Shown here: piece after piece, positions 1 to 5,412 of the stretch
Numbering within the stretch: the first letter of the stretch is position 1
Layout: each line of letters begins with the position of its first letter
DNA from: Bacteroidetes bacterium UBA6661
Lineage (GTDB): Bacteria; Bacteroidota; Bacteroidia; AKYH767-A; OLB10
Length of the DNA: 6,500 nucleotides
Direction of reading: 5' to 3'
Assembly (NCBI GenBank): GCA_002455375.1
Contig: DKKR01000042.1
Location: 28,647-35,146, forward strand
Notes under the pieces: model-generated
The model's input: the letters and a program-made list of their open reading frames with translations, nothing else
Told to the model about the DNA's origin: nothing
The model's database searches: none
Translations under genes and position numbers: made by a program

Positions 1-230
1 CTAATCCTGCAAATGATATGGTAAACATTTCATATCAATCAACAACAACAGAGTTGATAAAAGTTTCGATGATGGATTACTCCGGTAAACTTGTAATCAA
101 TCAAAATGTGCAAGTAACTTCAGGAATGAACAACTATACTTTAGATGTGTCAAAAATGGCTTCTGGTGTTTATATGTTAAACATACAATCAGAAAGCGGC
201 AATATGCAACGCAAGCTGATAAAGCAATAA
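1..230 (+). CDS. C-terminal end of a secreted protein with a type IX secretion (Por) sorting domain, 5' partial
   Basis: The frame is open from the left edge, so only the last 75 residues are seen (first full codon at 3, TAA at 228-230). An ATG at 18 is internal, because the residues before it (NPAND) belong to the domain: the opening PNPA-type motif is typical of type A sorting domains. The rest fits the family pattern: beta-strand segments, a D-Y-S-G-K turn, then 'ASGVYMLNI' near the end and a basic tail ending KLIKQ. In Bacteroidota this domain sends a protein across the outer membrane through the type IX system and is normally cleaved off. The function of the cargo (enzyme, adhesin or other) lies in the missing upstream part and cannot be told. 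The gene ends 13 bases before a strong hairpin. Confidence 0.88.
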   Translation, partial: NPANDMVNISYQSTTTELIKVSMMDYSGKLVINQNVQVTSGMNNYTLDVSKMASGVYMLNIQSESGNMQRKLIKQ

Positions 231-243
231 TTGAATTGGTTTG

Positions 244-287
244 AAACAAACGAGGCTGCTTCGGTTACGAAGCAGCCTCGTTTGTTT
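244..287. terminator. Perfect 20-bp hairpin, likely bidirectional terminator
   Basis: Arms 244-263 and 268-287 are exact reverse complements, with a 4-base loop (gtta). The core is GC-rich (CGAGGCTGCTTCG) and the outer part is AAACAAA/TTTGTTT, so either strand yields a GC stem running into a U-rich 3' side. It lies 13 bases after the stop of the sorting-domain gene and 36 bases beyond the stop of ispH, which converges on it, so one hairpin can end transcription from both sides. Confidence 0.88.
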
Positions 288-323
288 TATGCCGGATTTT
301 AAATCAGAAGAAAATAAAAATGA

Positions 324-1208
324 TTAGACTGTAATTTTTTCAATGGCATTTTTAACCTCCTTCATCAGCCATAGTGGTGTTGAGGTGGCTCCACAAATAC
401 CTACAGAATTAATTCCCTTAAACCATGTGGCATCCAACTCTTCTGCCGATGAAATAAAATAACTATTGTCGTTGGTAGCTTTACAGACACTGTACAACGC
501 TTTTCCGTTTGATGATTTTTTTCCGCTTACAAAAATTACAACATCATGTTGTGTTGAAAATCTGCGCATCTGTGGTTCGCGGTTGCTGACCTGACGGCAT
601 AAAGTGTCGTTGGTAATAAAATCGGTTTCTTCAAGCGAGCCTTTTTGTTTAACTATTCGTTGCTGAATGGTTTTTTGCATCTGCTCAAAGCCGAGTGTAC
701 TTTTTGTTGTCTGAGAGAAAAAATGAACCGGTTTATTGAAATCAATCTGATCAAGATCTTCTTCAGTTTTAACCACAATGGCTTTACCTCCTGTCTGCCC
801 CACCAAGCCATTCACTTCAGCATGACCTTTCTCACCATAAATCACCACTTGGCCATTTCCTGTATCTGTGATTTCATCATAGCTGCCTCTGACACGATTT
901 TGTAACTTCAATACAACAGGACAAGATGCGTCAATAAGCTCAATATTGTTTTTAATTGCCGTTTGATATGTTGAAGGTGGTTCGCCATGTGCACGAATAA
1001 GCACTTTACAGTTGTAAAGCTGCTGCAATTGTTCATGATTGATTATTTCCAGGCCTTTGCCTTTAAGTCTGTCAACCTCCATGTTATTATGTACAATGTC
1101 GCCAAGACAGTATAAATGCCCGTTCACATCCAACTCTTCTTCGGCTTGCTGAATAGCATATACAACACCAAAGCAAAAGCCTGAATTGGAATCAATAGTA
1201 ACCTGCAT
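324..1208 (-). CDS. ispH: 4-hydroxy-3-methylbut-2-enyl diphosphate reductase (IspH/LytB)
   Basis: Last enzyme of the non-mevalonate (MEP) isoprenoid pathway: it reduces HMBPP to IPP and DMAPP using a [4Fe-4S] cluster in the cytosol. The 294 residues match the single-domain bacterial family in length. The three cluster cysteines are present: C12 in SGFCFGV, C96 in DASCPVV, and C204 in DTLCRQVSNR. Substrate-site residues are also visible: H40 in LGDIVHN, H74 in RAHG, H129 and E131 in GEKGHAEVNG, the SQTT motif (165-168), S232/N234 in KKSSNG, and S276 in GATSTP. The ATG at 1206-1208 gives the conserved N-terminus, with the first cysteine at position 12 as in E. coli. It lies 60 bases downstream of the phosphodiesterase gene on the same strand, with a candidate promoter in that gap, so it can be transcribed alone. 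No residue appears to be missing. Confidence 0.97.
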   Translation of the reverse strand: MQVTIDSNSGFCFGVVYAIQQAEEELDVNGHLYCLGDIVHNNMEVDRLKGKGLEIINHEQLQQLYNCKVLIRAHGEPPSTYQTAIKNNIELIDASCPVVLKLQNRVRGSYDEITDTGNGQVVIYGEKGHAEVNGLVGQTGGKAIVVKTEEDLDQIDFNKPVHFFSQTTKSTLGFEQMQKTIQQRIVKQKGSLEETDFITNDTLCRQVSNREPQMRRFSTQHDVVIFVSGKKSSNGKALYSVCKATNDNSYFISSAEELDATWFKGINSVGICGATSTPLWLMKEVKNAIEKITV

Positions 1209-1225
1209 AGTGGAAAAATTATGTG

Positions 1226-1233
1226 CAAAAGTA
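1226..1233 (-). promoter_or_regulatory. Candidate Bacteroidota -7 promoter element of ispH
   Basis: Read on the minus strand this is TACTTTTG, an exact match to the Bacteroidota TAnnTTTG element. It ends 17 bases before the ispH ATG, which would leave a leader of roughly ten bases. No TTG or TTTG stands at the usual -33 distance, so the call rests on one box. No clear Shine-Dalgarno sequence precedes the ATG. Confidence 0.5.
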
Positions 1234-1268
1234 AGACAATAACGTTTTAAAGTCCATAAGGTTTAATC

Positions 1269-2033
1269 TTATGACATTTCTATTTCAAAACCATCGTAAG
1301 CTAAAAACACATTTGGTGGCAATTCCTTCTCTACATCGCTGTGTTTTCCAAGTTGATGACTAATGTGTGTGAGGTAGGCCTTTTCGGGCTTCAATTCTTT
1401 AATCAACTCAAGCGCTTCTTCAAGATTAAAATGAGAAACATGTTTTTCGCGTCTCAAAGCATTGATAACTACAATGCGACTGCCTTTTATTTTATCTTTT
1501 TCTTTTTCTGAAATGAAGTTGGCATCTGTTATGTAAGTAAAATCACCAACCCTATAGGCATTGACAGGTAATTTGTAATGCAGCACTTCAATGGGAATAA
1601 ACTCAAGTCCTTCAATATTAAAAGGGTGCTCATCAATGGTAATCATATTCACTTCGGGCACACCCGGATATTTAAAGTCATGAAAAACATAGGGAAACTC
1701 TCTTACCAATGCTTCCTGAACACGCAAAGTAGCATAGATGTCAATTTTTTTCTGCAACACATAGTTGAATGCCCTGATGTCGTCCATACCTGCCACGTGA
1801 TCTTTATGCTCGTGGGTAAATATTAATGCAGTAAGGTTCTTTATCTGCGCCCGCAGCATCTGTTGCCTGAAATCGGGGCCGGAGTCAATGACAAAACTGC
1901 TGTTCTTATGCTGAATATGAATGGAAGTGCGCAATCGCTTGTCGCGCAAATCTGAACTTTGACATACATTGCAATTGCAGGCTATTACCGGAACGCCTTG
2001 CGAAGTGCCTGTACCCAAAAAAGTTATTTTCAA
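1269..2033 (-). CDS. PhnP-like metallo-beta-lactamase-fold phosphodiesterase
   Basis: A 254-residue cytosolic metallo-hydrolase. The opening FLGTGTSQGVP and the metal motif THEHKDH (H74, H76, D78, H79) mark the fold; H152, D170 (ITD) and H223 (LTHISH) complete the two-metal site, and H201 in HVSHFN sits where the PhnP/RNase Z group has its catalytic histidine. C19, C21, C24 and H226 match the additional structural zinc site known from E. coli PhnP. PhnP cleaves phosphoribosyl 1,2-cyclic phosphate in phosphonate breakdown, but no other phn gene is in view, so the substrate here may be another cyclic phosphate or nucleotide. The start is TTG at 2031-2033: an in-frame stop lies two codons upstream and the conserved MKITFLGTGTSQ begins exactly there. 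The TTG overlaps the TGA of the upstream small gene (TTGA), which suggests coupled translation. Fold and metal site are sure; substrate is not. Confidence 0.88.
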   Translation of the reverse strand: MKITFLGTGTSQGVPVIACNCNVCQSSDLRDKRLRTSIHIQHKNSSFVIDSGPDFRQQMLRAQIKNLTALIFTHEHKDHVAGMDDIRAFNYVLQKKIDIYATLRVQEALVREFPYVFHDFKYPGVPEVNMITIDEHPFNIEGLEFIPIEVLHYKLPVNAYRVGDFTYITDANFISEKEKDKIKGSRIVVINALRREKHVSHFNLEEALELIKELKPEKAYLTHISHQLGKHSDVEKELPPNVFLAYDGFEIEMS

Positions 2034-2332
2034 TGTTCAGATTCTGATGAATGAGGTATGGTAACTACCTGTGGTTCGGGATTTTCCATTGCTGCAAACA
2101 ACTCCTGCCTTTTGTTGCTGAGTAATTGTTGCGATTCAAGAAGGTTGATTATTTCAAGCAAGGCACTGCATCGTGTTTCCATGGCAGAAAATTTATTTAC
2201 CATGACTAACTTTTTGGATTCCAGCAAACAATAACCATTTTTAAAGTTGCCTTTTTCGTAGCGTACATCGTAGCCGTTTTCCTGTAAATGCTCTTCTAAT
2301 TTTTTTAAATACTGTGGTGTAAACTTAGCCAT
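2030..2332 (-). CDS. Small uncharacterised protein, first gene of the phosphodiesterase operon
   Basis: I do not recognise a named family. With the ATG at 2330-2332 the protein has 100 residues and begins MAKFTPQYLKKLEEHL. An upstream in-frame TTG at 2359 would add 9 residues, but it falls inside a candidate -7 promoter box and the added residues look like leader sequence, so I reject it. The protein has no signal peptide or membrane segment. It reads as an alpha/beta N-terminal half (helix, then NGYDVRYEKGNF, GYCLLESKKLVMVNKF), a helical stretch with two cysteines overall (CLLE, RCSALLEIINLL), and a polar tail rich in S, E, P and H. The KGNFKNGYCLLE segment looks like a conserved beta-hairpin. 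The stop overlaps the start of the PhnP-like gene by 4 bases, so the two are very likely made together. Function unknown. Confidence 0.8.
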   Translation of the reverse strand: MAKFTPQYLKKLEEHLQENGYDVRYEKGNFKNGYCLLESKKLVMVNKFSAMETRCSALLEIINLLESQQLLSNKRQELFAAMENPEPQVVTIPHSSESEH

Positions 2333-2356
2333 ATTGTTTTTAGAGGTTCTTGGTGT

Positions 2357-2364
2357 CAAAATTA
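2357..2364 (-). promoter_or_regulatory. Candidate -7 promoter element of the small gene and phosphodiesterase pair
   Basis: On the minus strand this reads TAATTTTG, an exact TAnnTTTG match. It lies 24 bases before the ATG at 2332 and overlaps the alternative TTG codon, which supports starting translation at the ATG. No good -33 element stands 19 bases upstream. Confidence 0.45.
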
Positions 2365-2405
2365 TTGAGTATGATGTTCACTATTTTGCTCTGGCAGGGA
2401 GTTTT

Positions 2406-2488
2406 ATTAACAACGGACAACATTGATAAGAGATTGCATATAAGCCGAAAATTATTTTCTTTGCACCGCTTTCTGATAAATTGTTAAT
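2406..2488. repeat. 8-bp inverted repeat flanking the pnt promoter
   Basis: ATTAACAA at 2406-2413 is matched by its exact reverse complement TTGTTAAT at 2481-2488. The pair is centred at 2447, nearly the midpoint of the candidate promoter at 2434-2463. The symmetry could reflect paired binding sites for a regulator, but the words are short and AT-rich in AT-rich DNA, so chance is quite possible. Confidence 0.2.
2434..2463 (+). promoter_or_regulatory. Candidate promoter of the pnt operon
   Basis: TTG at 2434-2436 is followed by exactly 19 bases and then TTTCTTTG at 2456-2463. This is the Bacteroidota layout (TTG, 19 bases, TAnnTTTG), with one mismatch in the -7 box (T for A at the second base). 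It would start transcription near 2470 and leave a leader of about 34 bases before the pntAA ATG at 2504. No strong Shine-Dalgarno sequence is seen. Confidence 0.55.
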
Positions 2489-2503
2489 CAAAAAATTAAG
2501 GGC

Positions 2504-3586
2504 ATGATTTTAGGCGTACCCAAGGAGTTAAAAAATCGCGAAAGGCGAGTAGCACTAACCCCTGATGTTGTTAAAAGTTTAGTAGCTTCCGGCTACAATG
2601 TTGTTGTTGAAGAGGGTGCCGGTGAGGCTTCTTTTTATACCAACGACCAATATAAAAATGCAGGTGCAGCACTTGGCGGCAAGGCACAAGTATATGGAAG
2701 TGATGTAGTGTTGAAGGTTAATGCACCGCAACCGGCTGAGATTGCACAGATGAAAAAGGGTGCTACACTCATTTCATTTATGTGGGCTGCTACCAATGCA
2801 GATTTAGTGGAAGCTTGTAAGCAAGCAGGTATCAATGCGTTTTCAATGGATGCTATTCCACGTATTTCCAGAGCGCAGAAAATGGATGCTTTAAGTTCTC
2901 AGGCAAACCTTGCCGGATATAAAGCTGTTATTTTATGTGCAGATACATTAGGTAAAATTTTGCCAATGATGACAACTGCTGCAGGAACCATTCGCCCCTC
3001 AAAGGTTGTAATATTTGGTGCCGGAGTTGCAGGCTTGCAGGCAATTGCTACAGCAAAACGATTGGGTGCAGTTGTTGAAGTTAGCGACATCAGACCGGAG
3101 ACTAAAGAACAGGTTCAGTCACTCGGTGGAAAGTTTATTGAAGTAAAAGGCGATGACAGTATAAAAATTGAAGGCGGATATGTGAAAGGTGTTTCAGAAG
3201 AATTCTTGAAAAGACAACAGGAATTAGTAGCCAAACACATCAAAGAAGCAGACATTGTAATTACCACTGCATTAATCCCCGGTAAGAAAGCGCCATTGTT
3301 AGTTACAGAGGAGATGGTAAAGAGTATGAAAAATGGTTCAGTCATTTTAGATATGGCTGTTGAACAGGGAGGAAATGTTACCGGAAGTGAGTTAAATCAA
3401 ACCGTTCAGAAAAATGGTGTGACAATTATTGGTGAAAGTAATATACCAAGTTTGTTGCCGATGAATGCAAGTGATTTATATGCAAAGAATATTCAGACAT
3501 TTTTACTTCACTTAACCACAAAAGACGGATTTAAGTGGGAGATGGAAGAAGAAATAACAAAAGGAAGTTTAATTGTAAAATCTTGA
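2504..3586 (+). CDS. pntAA: Proton-translocating NAD(P) transhydrogenase, subunit alpha1 (NAD(H)-binding domain I)
   Basis: Soluble NAD(H)-binding part of the transhydrogenase, which passes hydride from NADH to NADP at the membrane, driven by the proton gradient. Its 360 residues contain the N-terminal AlaDH/PNT domain (GVPKE, RRVALTP at 14-20) and the Rossmann domain with GAGVAG at 172-177, followed by the acidic residue of VSDIRP (D195). The loop that touches the nicotinamide and the partner domain is intact: R120, Q125, D128 and S131 in the PRISRAQKMDALSSQ region correspond to R127, Q132, D135 and S138 of Rhodospirillum rubrum. TALIPGKKAPLLVT (255-268) and ILDMAVEQGGN are transhydrogenase signatures that set it apart from alanine dehydrogenase. 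It ends without membrane helices, as expected where alpha is split in two. The ATG gives the normal N-terminus. pntAB follows after 25 bases. Confidence 0.96.
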   Translation: MILGVPKELKNRERRVALTPDVVKSLVASGYNVVVEEGAGEASFYTNDQYKNAGAALGGKAQVYGSDVVLKVNAPQPAEIAQMKKGATLISFMWAATNADLVEACKQAGINAFSMDAIPRISRAQKMDALSSQANLAGYKAVILCADTLGKILPMMTTAAGTIRPSKVVIFGAGVAGLQAIATAKRLGAVVEVSDIRPETKEQVQSLGGKFIEVKGDDSIKIEGGYVKGVSEEFLKRQQELVAKHIKEADIVITTALIPGKKAPLLVTEEMVKSMKNGSVILDMAVEQGGNVTGSELNQTVQKNGVTIIGESNIPSLLPMNASDLYAKNIQTFLLHLTTKDGFKWEMEEEITKGSLIVKS

Positions 3587-3611
3587 TTCAATAATTAAAA
3601 GCAAAAAAAAC

Positions 3612-3917
3612 ATGACTGAAATAATCAATTTTATAGGAACGCATCAGGAGATTATATTTTTTATTATTCTTTCTGTATTTGTGGGTATAGAAGTCATTGG
3701 CGGAGTACCGACAGTATTACATACTCCACTGATGTCCGGTGCCAATGCCATACATGGAGTTGTTATTGTAGGAGCTATAATAGTAATGCTCAATGTTGAT
3801 GCCAATGACTATGTAGCACTGTCATTAGGATTTTTGGCTGTAGTGCTCGGTACACTCAATGTGGTGGGTGGATTTGTTGTAACAGACCGCATGTTGGAAA
3901 TGTTTAAGAAAAAATAA
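3612..3917 (+). CDS. pntAB: NAD(P) transhydrogenase, subunit alpha2 (small membrane subunit)
   Basis: A 101-residue membrane protein that supplies the alpha helices of the proton channel; in E. coli these are fused to the C-terminus of PntA. Three hydrophobic segments are visible, at about 12-32, 44-62 and 68-90. The signature VLHTPLMSGANAIHG (35-49) links the first two helices, and the protein closes with GGFVVTDRMLEMFKKK. N45 and H48 are spaced N-x-x-H, as in the alpha2 channel helix of Thermus thermophilus as I recall it, whereas E. coli has a serine at the histidine position. The gene lies 25 bases after pntAA and 31 bases before pntB on the same strand. An A-rich stretch but no Shine-Dalgarno sequence precedes the ATG. 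Confidence 0.95.
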   Translation: MTEIINFIGTHQEIIFFIILSVFVGIEVIGGVPTVLHTPLMSGANAIHGVVIVGAIIVMLNVDANDYVALSLGFLAVVLGTLNVVGGFVVTDRMLEMFKKK

Positions 3918-3948
3918 AACCACAAAAAAGAATTTAAGAAATCAGCGC

Positions 3949-5385
3949 ATGACACCTGAAGTATTATATAACATTCGTACAATTACATACATTATTGCAT
4001 CTGCTACGTTTATCATTGGACTTAAACGTATGGGGAATGCCAAGACTGCTCGTAACGGTAATCTCATTGCCGCAGTAGGTATGACCTTGGCGATTATTGC
4101 ATCAATATTTATTCATGTCAATAAAGTACAAACTGAAACCGGTGTAGCATTTGAGCAGGTTGAAACACCAGGTTTTATTTACAGCTTAATTTTTGCTGCA
4201 ATCATTATCGGAACAATCATTGGCTGGCTTACTGCCAAAAAAGTTCAGATGACAAAAATGCCTGAATTGGTATCCATGTTCAATGGTATGGGTGGTGCCT
4301 GTGCTGCGCTTATTGGCCTCATGGAGTTTCATCATAATACAGGAAACACAGGTGCTTTGATTGCAATTGTACTTGGGTTGATCATTGGTAGTGTGTCTTT
4401 TTCAGGAAGTGTAATTGCGTTTTTAAAGTTGAATGGTACCATGAACAAGCCTGTTCGTTTACCATCGTACAACATTATAAACACACTGGTCATGATAGGC
4501 GTATTTGCTTTCGGTGCATACATGATTTTTAGTGGAACGGAAAGTTCAACATTGTTGTATTTATTGTTTGCAGCAGCGTTGATTTATGGAATTTTGTTTA
4601 CCATTCCAATTGGTGGTGCCGATATGCCTGTGGTAATTTCATTGCTTAACTCATTCACAGGATTGGCAGCAGCATTCGGTGGTTTCCTTTATGATAATAA
4701 AGTGATGCTAACAGGAGGTATTCTTGTAGGTTCTGCAGGAACCTTGTTAACATTAGTGATGTGTAAGGCAATGAACCGTCCTTTGAGCAATGTAATATTT
4801 GGAGCTTTTGGTGGAGGAGGTGCTTCAGCAGGTGATGGACCTGATGTTAAAGGAAGTATTAAGGATATGTCTGTTGCTGATGCTGCCGTATTGCTTAATT
4901 ATTCTAAGAAAGTTGTAATAGTTCCCGGCTATGGATTGGCAGTAGCACAGGCACAACATATCATTCACGAACTGGAAATGTTGTTGGAAGAACGTGGTGT
5001 TGAAGTAAAATATGCTATTCACCCGGTTGCAGGTCGTATGCCCGGGCACATGAATGTGTTGCTGGCAGAAAGTAATGTTGATTATGGTAAGTTAGTGGAG
5101 ATGGAAGAGATAAATCCTGAACTGGAACAAACAGATGTAGTGTTGGTTGTTGGCGCAAATGACGTTGTAAATCCTGCAGCAAAAACAGATCCATCATCAC
5201 CAATTTACGGCATGCCAATATTGGAAGTAGATAAAGCAAAACATATTATCGTAAACAAACGCTCGATGAATGCCGGATATGCCGGTATTGATAACCTGCT
5301 GTTTTATGACCCAAAAACGAGTATGCTTTTTGGTGATGCAAAAAAAGCATTGACTGAATTGGTAGCTGAATTAAAGACGATGTAG
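3949..5385 (+). CDS. pntB: NAD(P) transhydrogenase, subunit beta (membrane and NADP(H)-binding domains)
   Basis: 478 residues, normal for PntB. Residues 1-275 hold about nine hydrophobic segments, the beta part of the proton channel, including MPELVSMFN (104-112) and VVISLLNSFTG (228-238) with the conserved N234. A glycine-rich linker (FGGGGASAG) leads to the cytoplasmic NADP(H)-binding domain at about 305-478, with PGYGLAVAQAQ (326-336), HPVAGRMPGHMNVLL (358-372), VVGANDVVNPAA (400-411), and KRSMNAGYAGIDN (437-449), which holds the 2'-phosphate-binding K/R. By eye the site of E. coli beta-His91 is N112 here. It is the last gene of the operon; the converging phosphatase gene ends 27 bases further on and I see no clear hairpin between them. 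Confidence 0.97.
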   Translation: MTPEVLYNIRTITYIIASATFIIGLKRMGNAKTARNGNLIAAVGMTLAIIASIFIHVNKVQTETGVAFEQVETPGFIYSLIFAAIIIGTIIGWLTAKKVQMTKMPELVSMFNGMGGACAALIGLMEFHHNTGNTGALIAIVLGLIIGSVSFSGSVIAFLKLNGTMNKPVRLPSYNIINTLVMIGVFAFGAYMIFSGTESSTLLYLLFAAALIYGILFTIPIGGADMPVVISLLNSFTGLAAAFGGFLYDNKVMLTGGILVGSAGTLLTLVMCKAMNRPLSNVIFGAFGGGGASAGDGPDVKGSIKDMSVADAAVLLNYSKKVVIVPGYGLAVAQAQHIIHELEMLLEERGVEVKYAIHPVAGRMPGHMNVLLAESNVDYGKLVEMEEINPELEQTDVVLVVGANDVVNPAAKTDPSSPIYGMPILEVDKAKHIIVNKRSMNAGYAGIDNLLFYDPKTSMLFGDAKKALTELVAELKTM

Positions 5386-5412
5386 GTGTGATTTTTCTTA
5401 GTACAGGAATTT

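Noticed and set aside
18..230. A complete 70-residue gene starting at the ATG at 18
   Set aside because: The sorting-domain motif begins before this ATG and the frame is open to the window edge, so it is the end of a longer protein.
645..905. Open frame of 86 codons on the plus strand inside ispH
   Set aside because: It lies wholly within a clearly real gene on the other strand and its translation resembles no protein I know.
1255..1273. Small inverted repeat (CATAAG, 7-base loop, CTTATG) at the stop codon of the phosphodiesterase gene
   Set aside because: The stem is only 6 bp and AT-rich, and no T-run follows, so it is a poor terminator and likely chance.
4825..5239. Two overlapping minus-strand open frames inside pntB
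   Set aside because: They are opposite-strand shadows of the NADP(H)-binding domain, and their translations show no recognisable motif.
5386..5412. Possible terminator between the converging pntB and phosphatase genes
   Set aside because: The 27-base gap holds T-rich and A-rich runs but no stable stem; termination may rely on Rho or lie inside the genes.
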